Source: Anas platyrhynchos (lineage: Eukaryota; Chordata; Aves; Anseriformes; Anatidae). From it: a stretch of 64,000 nucleotides of DNA. The stretch lies in NCBI RefSeq assembly GCF_047663525.1, contig NC_092601.1:15213501-15277500 (forward strand), written 5' to 3'. Below the pieces are notes generated by a model. That model had not been told where the DNA came from and did not search any database. It saw nothing but the letters and a program-made list of their open reading frames with translations. Shown here piece after piece: positions 26,403-36,253 of this stretch. The position numbers and the translations under genes are program-made. Positions within the stretch are counted from its first letter, which is position 1. Each line of letters begins with the position of its first letter.

Positions 26403-28998
26403 CCGTCGGAGGAGATTCTCCTTTCCGGGATGCTCAGGATTGCTGCAACAAAGGTGCTGACCCACCGAGAGGGCTGACAAATATTAAAAGAGGGCCAGAG
26501 CTGTTATTTCTGTTTCGCTGCACCAGAGGAGGCACCGGGTACTGTCCGCTGGGACTCCTCGGGCGTTCGCTCTGCAGGGGACTGAGTGAGCATTTCTCAC
26601 CCGTGCTGCGTCAGCGGTAACGTGTCCTCCCTCCAGGTGGCTGTGTCCTGCGAAGTTTCACTCTTGATCAAGTTAGATCAGGTCTGAAATCATCCCCTTC
26701 TCTCCTTCTGCTCTTTAAAACAACTCAGACTAATGCGGGCCTTTTTTTTTTTCTGTTATAGGGATGTAAGAGCAGCTGAATGGGATGGACCAAAGCGTGC
26801 TGAGCCCAGCATCCTGCTTCCATGGTAAGTCGATAGCAGCCTGGGGAAGGAGTAAGAGCAGTATTTATAGGTTGTAGACCCAATGCCCTCTATGCCACAG
26901 GTTTAATCATTGCTTTTAATAGCCCTCGGCAGCCCTTTTTGCTGTGAACACTCCAGTCTCCCCATGAGGCCTTTGTATGGCTCTCAGCCCTCAGCACCTC
27001 CCCTGCAGTGAGCTCCTGCTGCTGCTCGGGGGGACAGGGGGCTGCCGTGCTCTGCCACATGCTGCCTCATCATTTCATCGGCTTCCTGGGGTGTTTTATT
27101 ATAAGAAGGGGTGATTCATCATTCTCCATATGACTGCTACATACCAGTCATGATTTTACGTGCCTCTGTGATGCCCCATATGAAAGATTCTTCCTTTTTT
27201 TTTTCTCTCTCCAGTGGTTCACAGGCAGAGAATAAATCCATAGCATCTTTAAGACAATAGTGGCAATACAAGAAAAGACCACAGGATATTCCCAGAGAGA
27301 GTTACTGAACAGCAACTATCTGTAAGTCCTTACAGCAGCACAGGGATTCAAGTAAAGCTGTTTTAAACATGCTATTTCAGTAATGTGGTAAAACGCCTGT
27401 ATTGACTCAAATGGCAAAGCGGAGAGGGAGGACCCACGGGGCTGAGAGTGGGACTGAGATGCATTAGCAACATTGCTGCAGGAAAACCTTGTCCTCGAGA
27501 CATCTCAAATTCACATTTCCAGCCTGCCTGGGTGCATTTAGAGAGAAACACACTTTTCTCTAAAAGAGACTTCTGGCTTGAGCTCCTTTGAGGAAACAAC
27601 CCATGCTTGCCACCCGGAGCCGTGTCCACTCCCAGTTTCTCGAAGCCCAGGAGTCTCCTGAACGCCTCTCGAAGTGTCTGGCATCTGGAACAAGGAGCTT
27701 GTGTGGCACGGTGGACCCTCAGATGCCTTATCAGGCACCAGTATGTTTTATGAGATGTTTTATCAGATAGGAGGGGAAAAAAGTTGCTTCAGAGCCAGCG
27801 TGAGTCACAGAGGCACCGCTGCGCTGCACAGCCCTGCTCAGGTTAATAAAATTCCTGCCAGAGCCCGGGTGGCTCACGGGATGTGGTGGCTTTCGTATTG
27901 ACGTCACCGCTCCTACTTTACCCTTGGGTGATAGCGGCCAAAATTCATCACCACCTGGCAGCTGCCGGGTAAGCCACACAAGATAAACCAGGGCTCCCTG
28001 GAGCAAACAGGTGGCTGCTGCGCGAAGGGAGCCGCTGGCATCAGCGGGACAGGAGGGGATTTTCGTCAGAGACGAGAAGGAGTGAGGGAGTGAGATCGAG
28101 GGGAATTCATCGCCGAGCAGTGACAAGGGGAGATCTCTCGACAGAAATGGCAGAGAAGCAGCCGAAGCAGGGGGCAGAGGGAGAAGTGACAGAGGGAGCC
28201 AAAGAGGAGTTAAACAGAGAGATTCGACTTTATTATAGGAAACCAGGAACACTGAACGAAACTGAAAACATTTAGGAGTGTGGAGAGATGACCCTGCCTA
28301 GTGGAAAGGGTGCTTGCCACAGTGTGTCTTGGAGAGCAGGAGCTCTGTGGGGTTGGAGAAAGGCATGGGATGGTTGTTGGCAGAGGGGCAAGGCACAGGA
28401 GCCTTTGGGACAACCTGCAGCCCCTGGATTTTCTGCCTCCATGGAGGACACCAGCAGGGTAGGACATGTGAGCTGAGGAAAGAAAAATAAAATTCCTCTG
28501 GGAAGCTTTGTGAATGTGGATTTCTGGGATCTTTGCTTGCATCATTCCATCCTGGCCTTTTTCAGAGCTGGGCTGCCCCGTGGGATGGAGCCGGTCTGGC
28601 ATTTCTGTGTTCCTTTCATTGCAATTTAATCAGGGCAGGATTAAATATGTTGGTCAGGGCAAGGTGGGGAGGTTTCAGCATCGTGTCACATCTGGTCTGT
28701 GGGTGGCAGACATCTGTCTCCGGGACCTGCACGCAGTGGGCATTCGGAGCGAGCTTTTAATGCTCCAGAGCCTGGCACATTTTTGCCAGCCCTAAAAATA
28801 CACCCTGAAAAAGGAAATAAAATCTTCACAGGCTTTACTTCGCAGCCACTAAAAGATCAAGCAGTAGCACACTCCTGTATCACCTGCAAAAACGCAGATG
28901 CCCTCATCTCCCTGAACACATAAAAGGCATTTCTCACCCAAAGTAAATCTGAGTAGTTGTAATTTCTTTCTCCTTCACACAGAAAGAGAATACAAATT

Positions 28999-29013
28999 GC
29001 AGAGGGCGCTGCC
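28999..29013 (+). promoter_or_regulatory. CTCF-like motif, + orientation
   Basis: GCAGAGGGCGCTGCC contains the core AGAGGGCGC of the CTCF consensus (CCASYAGRKGGCRS), with 11 of 14 positions fitting by eye; the first three positions are off. It lies between CHST12 and the GPCR and points toward the GPCR. Binding is inferred from the motif only. Confidence 0.4.
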
Positions 29014-30452
29014 TGTTAAGGAGGAATCTCTTGTTTCCCAGGCAAATCATTAGTAACATAAAATGGTATTTAATGACCATTAAGAAGGTGGAAATCCTGA
29101 TGGTATGAATGGCTATTTTTGGCCTCTATTTTTTTATTTTATTTTTGGTGAGCAAAAGGCTCCCCAGAAGGCAGGAGGATATTATCTGAAACTGAGATTT
29201 CCCAGAGCATCATCCCATCATTCAGTAACAAAAAAAGCCCCCAGCCTTCAAAAGCCTGAGTTCCATTAGATGCCAAATCCCCTCCCGGGATGCCTGCTGT
29301 TTTTTTTTTTTTTCTGCAGGGCACTGCGAGGGGAGCCCTGCACAAGTCAGCAAGGATGGACTCTTCTGGCAGCATCAGGATGCAGGGTGCAGCCCCTTGT
29401 AGCCAGCACGGGGCAGGCACAGGGTAGGGGCCGAGCTGTGGTTTCATTCCAGCCCTGCCGAGCGTTGCTGTATTTTTTTTCCTCCCACCTGTTGCCTGCT
29501 CTGGTGTGTTTGCACTTGGAGATCTTTGGGAGAAAGGTTTCCCCCCTTATCATACAGCCCCAGCGCTCGGTGCAATGGGATTCTTAAGCTTTAGTGCAGC
29601 CTTTCAATGCTAATGTAATAAAAATACACAATTTATTTATCAAAGGCTCTTTTAAAAGAGATGATGGAAGAAATAGATTTTAACCTACTTCTGATCCTCG
29701 GGAGAAGAAATCACTTTGATTCTCTCCTTCCCAGACAAATAGCATTGCATTATTTGATTCTGATTTTACTAGCTATAAAACACTTTCTATTTTTATTTTC
29801 ACATGCCATTGACTTTGCTTGGTACAGACACAGCCAAACAAGCGCTGGTTTTTCAAGTGCAAATCACATTAATAGAAGCCTGGTTCTTTTGACTCGGCAC
29901 ACGGTAACTTAGCGGTAAGAAAAAGACAGCTGATACCCAAAGAATATTTTCCTATTGCATTTTCTAAATCACCTCCAGGGCTCCATTATCCCTTCTGAAT
30001 TTCCAAACGTGGAGTGGTGATGATTCCTTTAGTACTTCTGGCGCTGTCTCTTCACATCAGGAGAATTTATCTGCACGGGGGAGTGAAACAATACGATCAG
30101 ACAATGAAATCTCGAGTGGTAAAGTGTGTGAAATTCCCCACTAATTTTTTTATGATGCTGTTTCTAGCGTTTCTTCACTGCTGGTAATGGCAACTGACAT
30201 GTCTGTAGCAGAGAGTGCCTGTTCTGGCTGCATTTTATCGGCGCAGGGTGAGCAGCAAGCAGCCACGTTGCTGCTGTATCCAACCTGCTTCTCTGCTGTA
30301 GCACTCGGAGATGGAGCTGCAGGGGAGAGCCCTCTCGTTGGGAAGCTGTCTGTCGGATCATGTGCCCGCTGGCTGGGCAACAGGTTACACGTCCAGTTGT
30401 CCCCAGTAGAAATCATTTGTCTTAACACTTGATCTGAGTTAAAATGTTATTT

Positions 30453-30458
30453 TTTATT
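30453..30458 (-). terminator. Candidate polyadenylation signal of the GPCR gene
   Basis: The plus strand reads TTTATT, so the minus strand carries AATAAA, 165 bases after the stop codon. It is inside an A/T-rich tract, which raises the chance of coincidence. The downstream GT-rich element is weak. It is the nearest canonical signal seen. Confidence 0.35.
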
Positions 30459-30622
30459 TTTTTTTCACATCCTTCCCTTGTTGCCCTGTCTCTGTATTTT
30501 TGAACTGGTGGTGGGAGTGATAAGAAGAAAGTTTTTTCCATCGTTAAAATATCTTGCTCAGAAAGACCTCTCGAGAGTCCTTAAATGCGGGTGAGGAGGT
30601 GAGGTGCACTGCCTGAGCAGGA

Positions 30623-31942
30623 TTACAAGGAAGTGTTCTCGCTGGAGACAGTGTTCAGGGGTGGATGCTGGCAAGAATTCAAGCGCCCACACTTGTTCTT
30701 ATTGCCCTGCCCTCCCTGAAACCTCCTGCCCGTGGCAGAGGGTCCTTTCCTCGCAGGCTGCATGGAGCTCTGGTAAGAGAGCAGCTCTGGGACCGAGGAA
30801 CGGGTTGTCCCCTCAGACAGAGAGAAGTTAAAGAGAGAAACCATTCTTTGGTGGTATTTGCTCTTCATCTCCTTGGCTGACCTGTAGAGGTTCCCAACAA
30901 AGCAATAGCATATAGGGTTGAGGCTGGAATTGTTGAGGCCGAGCCACTGGGCAAAGGGCCTGAGCTGCAGGATCCAAGGAGAAGGAGTCACATCCTGCAG
31001 GGACTTGGGGATGTTGAAATCGATCCAGATGTCCATCAGGTAGACGGGCAGCCAGGAGATGGCGAAGAGCAGGACCAGGGCCACCACCATCTGGGCCACC
31101 TTCTTCCGGATCTTCAGCCGGGAGGCCGGCAGAGAGCGGTTCAGGGCACTGCTCTCCTTCAGCTGGCTGCCGCGGCTCCACAGCCGGCGCACCGTGAGGA
31201 AGCAGATGACCATGTTGAACAGGACCGGCAGGCAGTAGAGAGCACAGAAGAGCAGAAAGTTGTAGGCTTGCTTGAGCCTCTCCTGAGGCCAGATCTCCCT
31301 GCAGATGGAGAACACCAGGGGCAGGCCCTCCACCACCCCGATCTCATCCCGTCTGTTCATGAAGATGAGCGGCATGCAGATCCCCGAGGACAGCAGCCAC
31401 ACCACCAGGATGGTGCTGAGGATCCGCTTCTGGGTGAAGAAAGAGCGGGCGTTGAGCGGGTTGTGCACGCTGTAGTACCGGTTCACACTGATGACGGTCA
31501 GGCTGAGGACGCTGGCAGAGACCGAAACGGCCTGGATGAAGGGCACGGCCCGGCAGAGGAAGTCCCCGTACACCCAGGCTTTGTAGATGAGGTTCCCCAC
31601 GGTGATGGGCATGCAGACGCACACCACCATCAGGTCGCACACGGCCAGGTTGATGAGGAGGCTGCGGGTGGCACTCAGGCTGGACGCCCGGCTCGGGCGC
31701 TTGCGAGTGAGCACCCTGATGGACATGATGTTGCCCACGAAGCCCACCACGAAGGACACCAGGTACATGGCCGTCAGGCTGATGGTGACGGGCTCCTTGG
31801 CGAAGAGGAAGAGCATCTTCTCCAGCTCTTCCCAGCCCAGCTCCTGGCTCCCGTTCCACAGCCCACCTTGGGTCTGGTTCTCCTCCTGCCAGAGCTGCAG
31901 CAAGCCGGGGGGGGCCCGGGGGACGGGGGGCGAGGAATTCAT
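30623..31942 (-). CDS. Rhodopsin-class (class A) GPCR, probable peptide receptor, orphan
   Basis: A complete seven-helix receptor of 439 residues in one exon. The N-terminus is extracellular with sequons at N2, N22 and N30. Helices are at about 54-78 (N71), 91-120 (D103), 128-158, 173-195 (W182), 226-251 (P239), 281-308 (P299) and 326-350 (N342-P343-x-x-Y346). C130 and C214 should form the conserved disulfide. The usual D/E-R-Y motif at the end of helix 3 is N154-R155-Y156, and helix 6 has SWLP instead of CWxP. The third loop is rich in Arg and Lys, and the Ser/Thr-rich tail (about 366-439) suits arrestin control. Helix 3 and 6 wording recalls cholecystokinin, orexin and QRFP-type receptors, but I cannot name the gene. 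The start at 31942 has a good Kozak context (G at -3, A at +4); the frame extends seven codons further only through GTG. The 5' region is a CpG island. Confidence 0.93.
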   Translation of the reverse strand: MNSSPPVPRAPPGLLQLWQEENQTQGGLWNGSQELGWEELEKMLFLFAKEPVTISLTAMYLVSFVVGFVGNIMSIRVLTRKRPSRASSLSATRSLLINLAVCDLMVVCVCMPITVGNLIYKAWVYGDFLCRAVPFIQAVSVSASVLSLTVISVNRYYSVHNPLNARSFFTQKRILSTILVVWLLSSGICMPLIFMNRRDEIGVVEGLPLVFSICREIWPQERLKQAYNFLLFCALYCLPVLFNMVICFLTVRRLWSRGSQLKESSALNRSLPASRLKIRKKVAQMVVALVLLFAISWLPVYLMDIWIDFNIPKSLQDVTPSPWILQLRPFAQWLGLNNSSLNPICYCFVGNLYRSAKEMKSKYHQRMVSLFNFSLSEGTTRSSVPELLSYQSSMQPARKGPSATGRRFQGGQGNKNKCGRLNSCQHPPLNTVSSENTSL

Positions 31943-32578
31943 GGCTGAGCCCCCCCCGAGCACCCCGGGCTACCAGGGCAGAGCCTCCCGCGCCGCACCG
32001 AGCGATCCTGGCATGGTTACGTGGGAGCAGCCCCGCCTGGAAAAGAGGGTGCAGAGAGGGGGGGTGAGGGCTGCTGCCGGCATTTTCCCCCCGGGGGGGG
32101 GGGGGGGAAGATGCCGGGGGGGTGGTGGTGGTGAATGGCTTCTGGGCAACTTAGTTCAGCCACGGATGTGAGCGGCGGGGAGGGCAGCTGAGATGCCTGG
32201 GGGAGATGGAGTTGTTGTGTTGTTTTTTTTGGGGGGGGTCAGTGCCCAGCCTCGGGGAGCCAGGGTGGGGGCCACGATGCCCCCCGCGCCCCAGCAGAGC
32301 AGCCCCAGCCGCGCAGCCCCGTTCCCCCCCGCAACCCCCCCGCAGTCCTCCCGGCAAAGTTACCTGCCCTTCAGCCCCGGTCCCCTTTGGTCCCCCTCTC
32401 TCCCCGCGGTGCTCCCCGTTTCCCCCCGATCCCCCTTTTTCCCCCGGTTGTGCCCCGGTCGCGGCTCGGCGGCACTCACCGGGCGGGGGCGGGCAGCGGC
32501 TCCCCCCGCCGGCTGCTCCGCCGTGTGCTGGAGGTGCGGGACCCGCTGCCACGGGCACGGGCACGGGCACACGCAGCT
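31943..32578 (-). promoter_or_regulatory. CpG-island promoter region of the GPCR gene
   Basis: Dense CG dinucleotides and GC-rich sequence surround and precede the start codon, and no TATA box was seen in it. It includes a G15 run (32093-32107), a T9-G8 run (about 32222-32238) and a block of C runs at 32393-32457 that is G-rich on the coding strand. The transcription start is not determinable by eye. A 5' UTR exon could exist within or beyond this block. Confidence 0.6.
32549..32570. repeat. (GGGCAC)n hexamer tract
   Basis: Three to four GGGCAC units immediately precede the left pentamer arm and share its GGCAC core, so the two may have a common origin by slippage. Confidence 0.75.
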
Positions 32579-32790
32579 TGGCACGGCTCAGCTCGGCTCG
32601 GCTCGGCTCGGTGCGGCTGGACACGGCTGGACACGGCTCGGCACGGCTCCGGGCGGCACGGCTCGGTACGGCTGGGCACGGTTCAGCACGGTTCGGTGCA
32701 GCTCGGCATGCACGGCACGGCTCGGCTGGGCACGGCACGGCTTGGCTGGGCACGGCACGGCTGGGCACGGCTCGGCACAGCTCGGCACAC
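32579..32790 (+). repeat. Pentamer array, left arm (GGCAC/GGCTC units)
   Basis: About 212 bases built from degenerate 5-bp units, mainly GGCAC and GGCTC with variants GGCTG, GGTTC and AGCTC. These are the reverse complements of the units in the right arm, so the two arms form an imperfect inverted repeat around a spacer of about 300 bases. It lies about 640 bases upstream of the GPCR start codon. The long frames read through it are artefacts of the stop-free unit. Confidence 0.9.
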
Positions 32791-33093
32791 CCAGCCCCGT
32801 CCTGCCCCCCCGAGCTGTGCGCGGCCGCACCCGGCGCTGCGTGCAGACCCCGCTGCGCTCTCCCGGTCCATGCCCCCCTCCAAAGCGCACACCGGGGTGC
32901 AGCCCCCCTTTAGCCCCCCCACCCCGCACCGCCCCCCTCTGCACACCCGCCCCGCACCCCCTCGGGCTCCTCCCGTCCTCCCCTCTCCCCGTGCACCCCC
33001 CCGCCGGCACGGATCTCCCTTGGCACCCCCTTGGCACCCGCACGGCACCCCCCGATTGTCCTCTGCTGGGACCGTTGGCTCGCTTCGAGACGA

Positions 33094-33674
33094 ACCGTGC
33101 CGAGAAAATGCCGAGCCGAGCCGTGCCGACCTGTGCCGAGCCGTGCCAAACTGAGCCGTGCCGTGCCAAACCGTGCCGAACCGTGCCGAACCGTTCCAAA
33201 CCGTGCCGTGCCGTGCCGAGCCGTGCCGAGCCGTGCCGAGCCGTGCCGAGCCGTGCCAAACCGAGCCGTGCCGTGCCGTGCCGTGCCGTGCCGTGCCGAG
33301 CCGTGCCGTGCCGTGCCAAACCGTGCCGAGCCGTGCCAAACCGTGCCGTGCCGAGCCGTGCCGTGCCGTGCCGAGCCGTGCCGAGCCGTGCCGAGCCGTG
33401 CCGTGCCGTGCCGAGCCGTGCCAAACCGAGCCGTGCCGAGCCGTGCCGAACCGTGCCGAGCCGTGCCGTGCCGAGCCGTGCCAAACCGAGCCGTGCCAAA
33501 CCGAGCCGTGCCGAGCCGTGCCGAACCGTGCCGAGCCGTGCCGTGCCGAACCGTGCCAAACCGAGCCGTGCCGTGCCGAGCCGTGCCGAACCGTGCCAAA
33601 CCGTGCCAAACCGAGCCGTGCCAAACCGTGCCAAACCGTGCCGTGCCAAACCGAGCCGTGCCGAGCCGTGCCGG
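33094..33674 (+). repeat. Pentamer array, right arm (CCGTG/CCGAG/CCAAA units)
   Basis: About 580 bases, roughly 115 units of 5 bp: CCGTG tends to alternate with CCGAG, CCAAA or CCGAA, giving a loose 10-bp higher-order period. The array lacks TAA, TAG and TGA in every frame on both strands, which produces frames of over 300 codons reading as Pro, Cys, Arg, Ala and Ser runs. No conserved protein is encoded. Such arrays are prone to length change and assembly collapse. Confidence 0.95.
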
Positions 33675-36230
33675 GCTGCAGATGCCCGGGCCGTGGTGCT
33701 GAAGGGACAGCTCCACCCGAGCCGGGCAGGGCTGGGCTGGGCCCTTCCCCTCCCTGACCCTTCCCCTCCCCTTGGCCCTTCTTCCCTGGGCCCTTCCCCT
33801 CCCCTTATGTCCCCCCCTCTCCTCCAGGACTTGTATCCCAGGCACTCTGTGCCCACCTCCGTCACACCAACCCCGCTCCTTTTGCACCTCCAGCAGAAGC
33901 CAGTGGTTGCCACCACGGCACGTGGTGGTGGTGGTGGCAGTGGTGGGAGCCCACTGGAGCAACGAGCCCTCAGGGGGACACATAGTGTTGTGGCTTTCCT
34001 CTCAAACTAGAGGAATGGGGAGAGCCCTACGTGGAAAAAGTCACTTGAAAAAGTTGGAGGGGTTGGCTGGGCTGAGCGAGGCTGGGTCGTTTTATGAAGC
34101 TTTTCTCTTGGAGGTACTCGGGTGATGGCAGGGAATCAGAGGGGAAATGTTTGACAAGAGGAAGGGAGAGTTCTGCCTGAGGAGGTTGGGTTTTGGTTTC
34201 TTTCTTTGCCTTCTGAGCAAGCCCAGAGTGGCACTGAGTGGCGAACGCCCTTCGTTTCAGGGGGAGATTCTCCGTCAGTTTGAGTCTATTTGTGTTTAAG
34301 AAGAAAGTAAATATTTTTGGTCAGCCTGACGTGAAATGAAAGAAAGATCAGCAGTGGAACAGCGTCGGGGGGGTGTCAGCGTATAAAGCTCTTCTGCATC
34401 AGAATGCGTTTGCTTCGGGCATGTGACTGCTCGTTCCCTTATAGTTTTATGTATGTGTATTTATAGACCTTCAGAGACAAACAAGTTCCATAAACTAATT
34501 ATAGCATGTCGCCCAGAGCACAAGGTACACATTATTCTACGCAGGGAAATGCACTGAAACTCTCACGGATACCTAAAATCCACTGCAATTTCACAGCTGC
34601 TCCACAAGCAAATTGATGTGTGGCAAGCAGGCGACTCAGCAGGCCGGGGCACAGACATCACTGGGAACCTCCACACACACAAGCCCTTGCCAGCCTCTGC
34701 CCAGCCTCCCTAAAGCAGACACATTGTTATATGCAGAAAACAATACAACGGAGGTGTTAAATTCATCACTTTTAATAGTGTATTAACAGGCTACAAGAGG
34801 AGAGAGCAAAGAAATGTGCCAGGGCTCTTTAAACGTATTTTTGTCCAGGTAATTGCCTTCCAAATGTTCAAGCTAATGAATGCAGTTAACATTTTTATCC
34901 CATGCTCTTTGTTTGTAACCTGCATGATTTACTGCTCAGGAACCTAAGGCTAGATTACTAAGTTGATCAGCGGTTCGATATAATTAGGATGAATCTGCTT
35001 TTGCATCCATTGACACAACTCACAAATGCCAAGTCATCTCTAGCAACAAATCACAAATCCATATGCTGCGTATGGCGGACAGAAAGGACAAGGACGTTGA
35101 TTACAACAAGCTCATTGATTACAGCAGGCTCAAAGTCACCAAATAACTCAAGATGGGGAATCTCCAGCAAAAAGAAAACGCTGTAGTCTTTTTACATCAG
35201 CTCCCCTATTACTGAACGACTTTGGAGTAAAAGCTAAAGAAAGCTCGCTGGAGACAGGAGCCATCCTTCACCAGCAAGGGTAATGGAGTGGACGCTGATT
35301 GTACAGCACTGTGCATCAGAAATAACCCCCTGGTCTCACCGGAGTTACAGCTGCGAAGCCCTGACCTGAGAGAAGGAGTGAGTCAGCTGCTTTGGGGCAT
35401 TGCCAGGATCTCAGAAAAACCTCACAGCAGCTCCCAAGCCCAGCACGTCTGCCCAAACCTGCTGTGCCCACTTCACGTCAGAGTCCCAGGGTGGGGTAAA
35501 TTTAGCAGAGCTGGCTCAGCACAACCTCCCCGCTCCCTCTGCAGCACCAGCGGGAGCTGCGCGGCCGCACCGATGTGCTCCAACTGTCCCAGACCCAAGA
35601 AGCGGTGTAAATGAAGGACACCCTGAGGCTTTTCCAACTGGTGGCCGGATGGATCAGCTCCTTGTGAGCGCCTACAGCAGCTCACGTCCCTTCCCCTTGT
35701 AAATGTGCTGAGTGCAAGGGGATGGATGGGCAGCTGGCCTCAGGTCCCAGTGCCTTTGGGAAGAGGCGGTGAGCTGGGAAAGCTGGCACTGGTGGAACTG
35801 GTTCCCTTTGGTTTTGCTGGGAAGAAAAACACTTGGAAAGCACTGGATAAAAGGCAGAGTGGTTCCTCATTGCCACTTTGCTCCTGTCCCTCACACTTTT
35901 CAGTCGATGGCTCAGAGATGGGGGGACGGTGGGATATGGGAAGCTCCCGGAGCCCCTAGATCTGCTGTGTGCACTCCTTGCAGCCCCCTGGGGACCCTGC
36001 CACACAGCAGGGCTACGTGTGCATTTCTAAAGCTTCATATCCACAGGAGCAATACTGACACCTATCTCTTTGGCTCTCTTTTGCTATCAGGACAGAGTAA
36101 CAGCGTCACCACTTGCTAGCATGTACTGGACAAAAGAGTCTCCAGCCTTCCCTGGGCCATTTTCTTATACCCAGCAACAGCACTCCCCAAATCCCCGGTG
36201 TTATTCTTTTTGGGGATCTCTGTGCCGAGT
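33675..36230. other. Non-coding stretch beyond the array
   Basis: CpG-richness fades by about 34.0 kb, with a GGT-rich tract (about 33920-33945). An AT-rich segment (about 34420-35000) with several TAAT-type homeodomain-like cores looks like a conserved element. No exon was recognised. Confidence 0.5.
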
Positions 36231-36232
36231 TT

Positions 36233-36253
36233 GCCGCTCCCTCTGCTGGTGGC
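36233..36253 (-). promoter_or_regulatory. CTCF-like motif, - orientation
   Basis: The minus strand reads CCACCAGCAGAGGGAGCGGC here. Its CCAGCAGAGGGAGC fits the CTCF consensus CCASYAGRKGGCRS at 13 of 14 positions by eye. It faces the plus-oriented motif at 28999 across the GPCR locus, the convergent arrangement usual for loop anchors. Binding is inferred. Confidence 0.5.

Larger units (their letters stand above)
20401..30440. other. Non-coding stretch before the GPCR gene
   Basis: No supported exon was found. Items inside are an AT-rich conserved-element-like island (about 20960-21340), an (AAAAC)n tract (about 21944-21962), a T27 tract with a reverse-strand AATAAA next to it (22879-22936), an 18-bp tandem pair (26367-26402), a CTCF-like motif (28999-29013) and another AT-rich island (about 29590-29960). 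The remaining sequence shows nothing I can name. Confidence 0.55.

Noticed and set aside
31268-31948. 226-codon frame opposite the GPCR
   Set aside because: Antisense shadow of the GC-rich receptor coding sequence, rich in His, Asp and Glu; no family features.
31943-31963. Seven-codon N-terminal extension of the GPCR
   Set aside because: The extension begins with GTG, not ATG; the ATG at 31942 has a good Kozak context.
32588-33916. Long minus-strand open frame over the same arrays
   Set aside because: Same stop-free repeat read on the other strand; no conserved sequence outside the repeat.
32193-34010. Open frame of about 600 codons on the plus strand across the CpG island and arrays
   Set aside because: Its length comes from a pentamer unit that contains no stop codon; all frames on both strands are similarly open, and the translation is low-complexity with no family resemblance.
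34971-34985. GGTTCGA-like B-box of a tRNA
   Set aside because: No A-box at the right spacing and no cloverleaf could be drawn.
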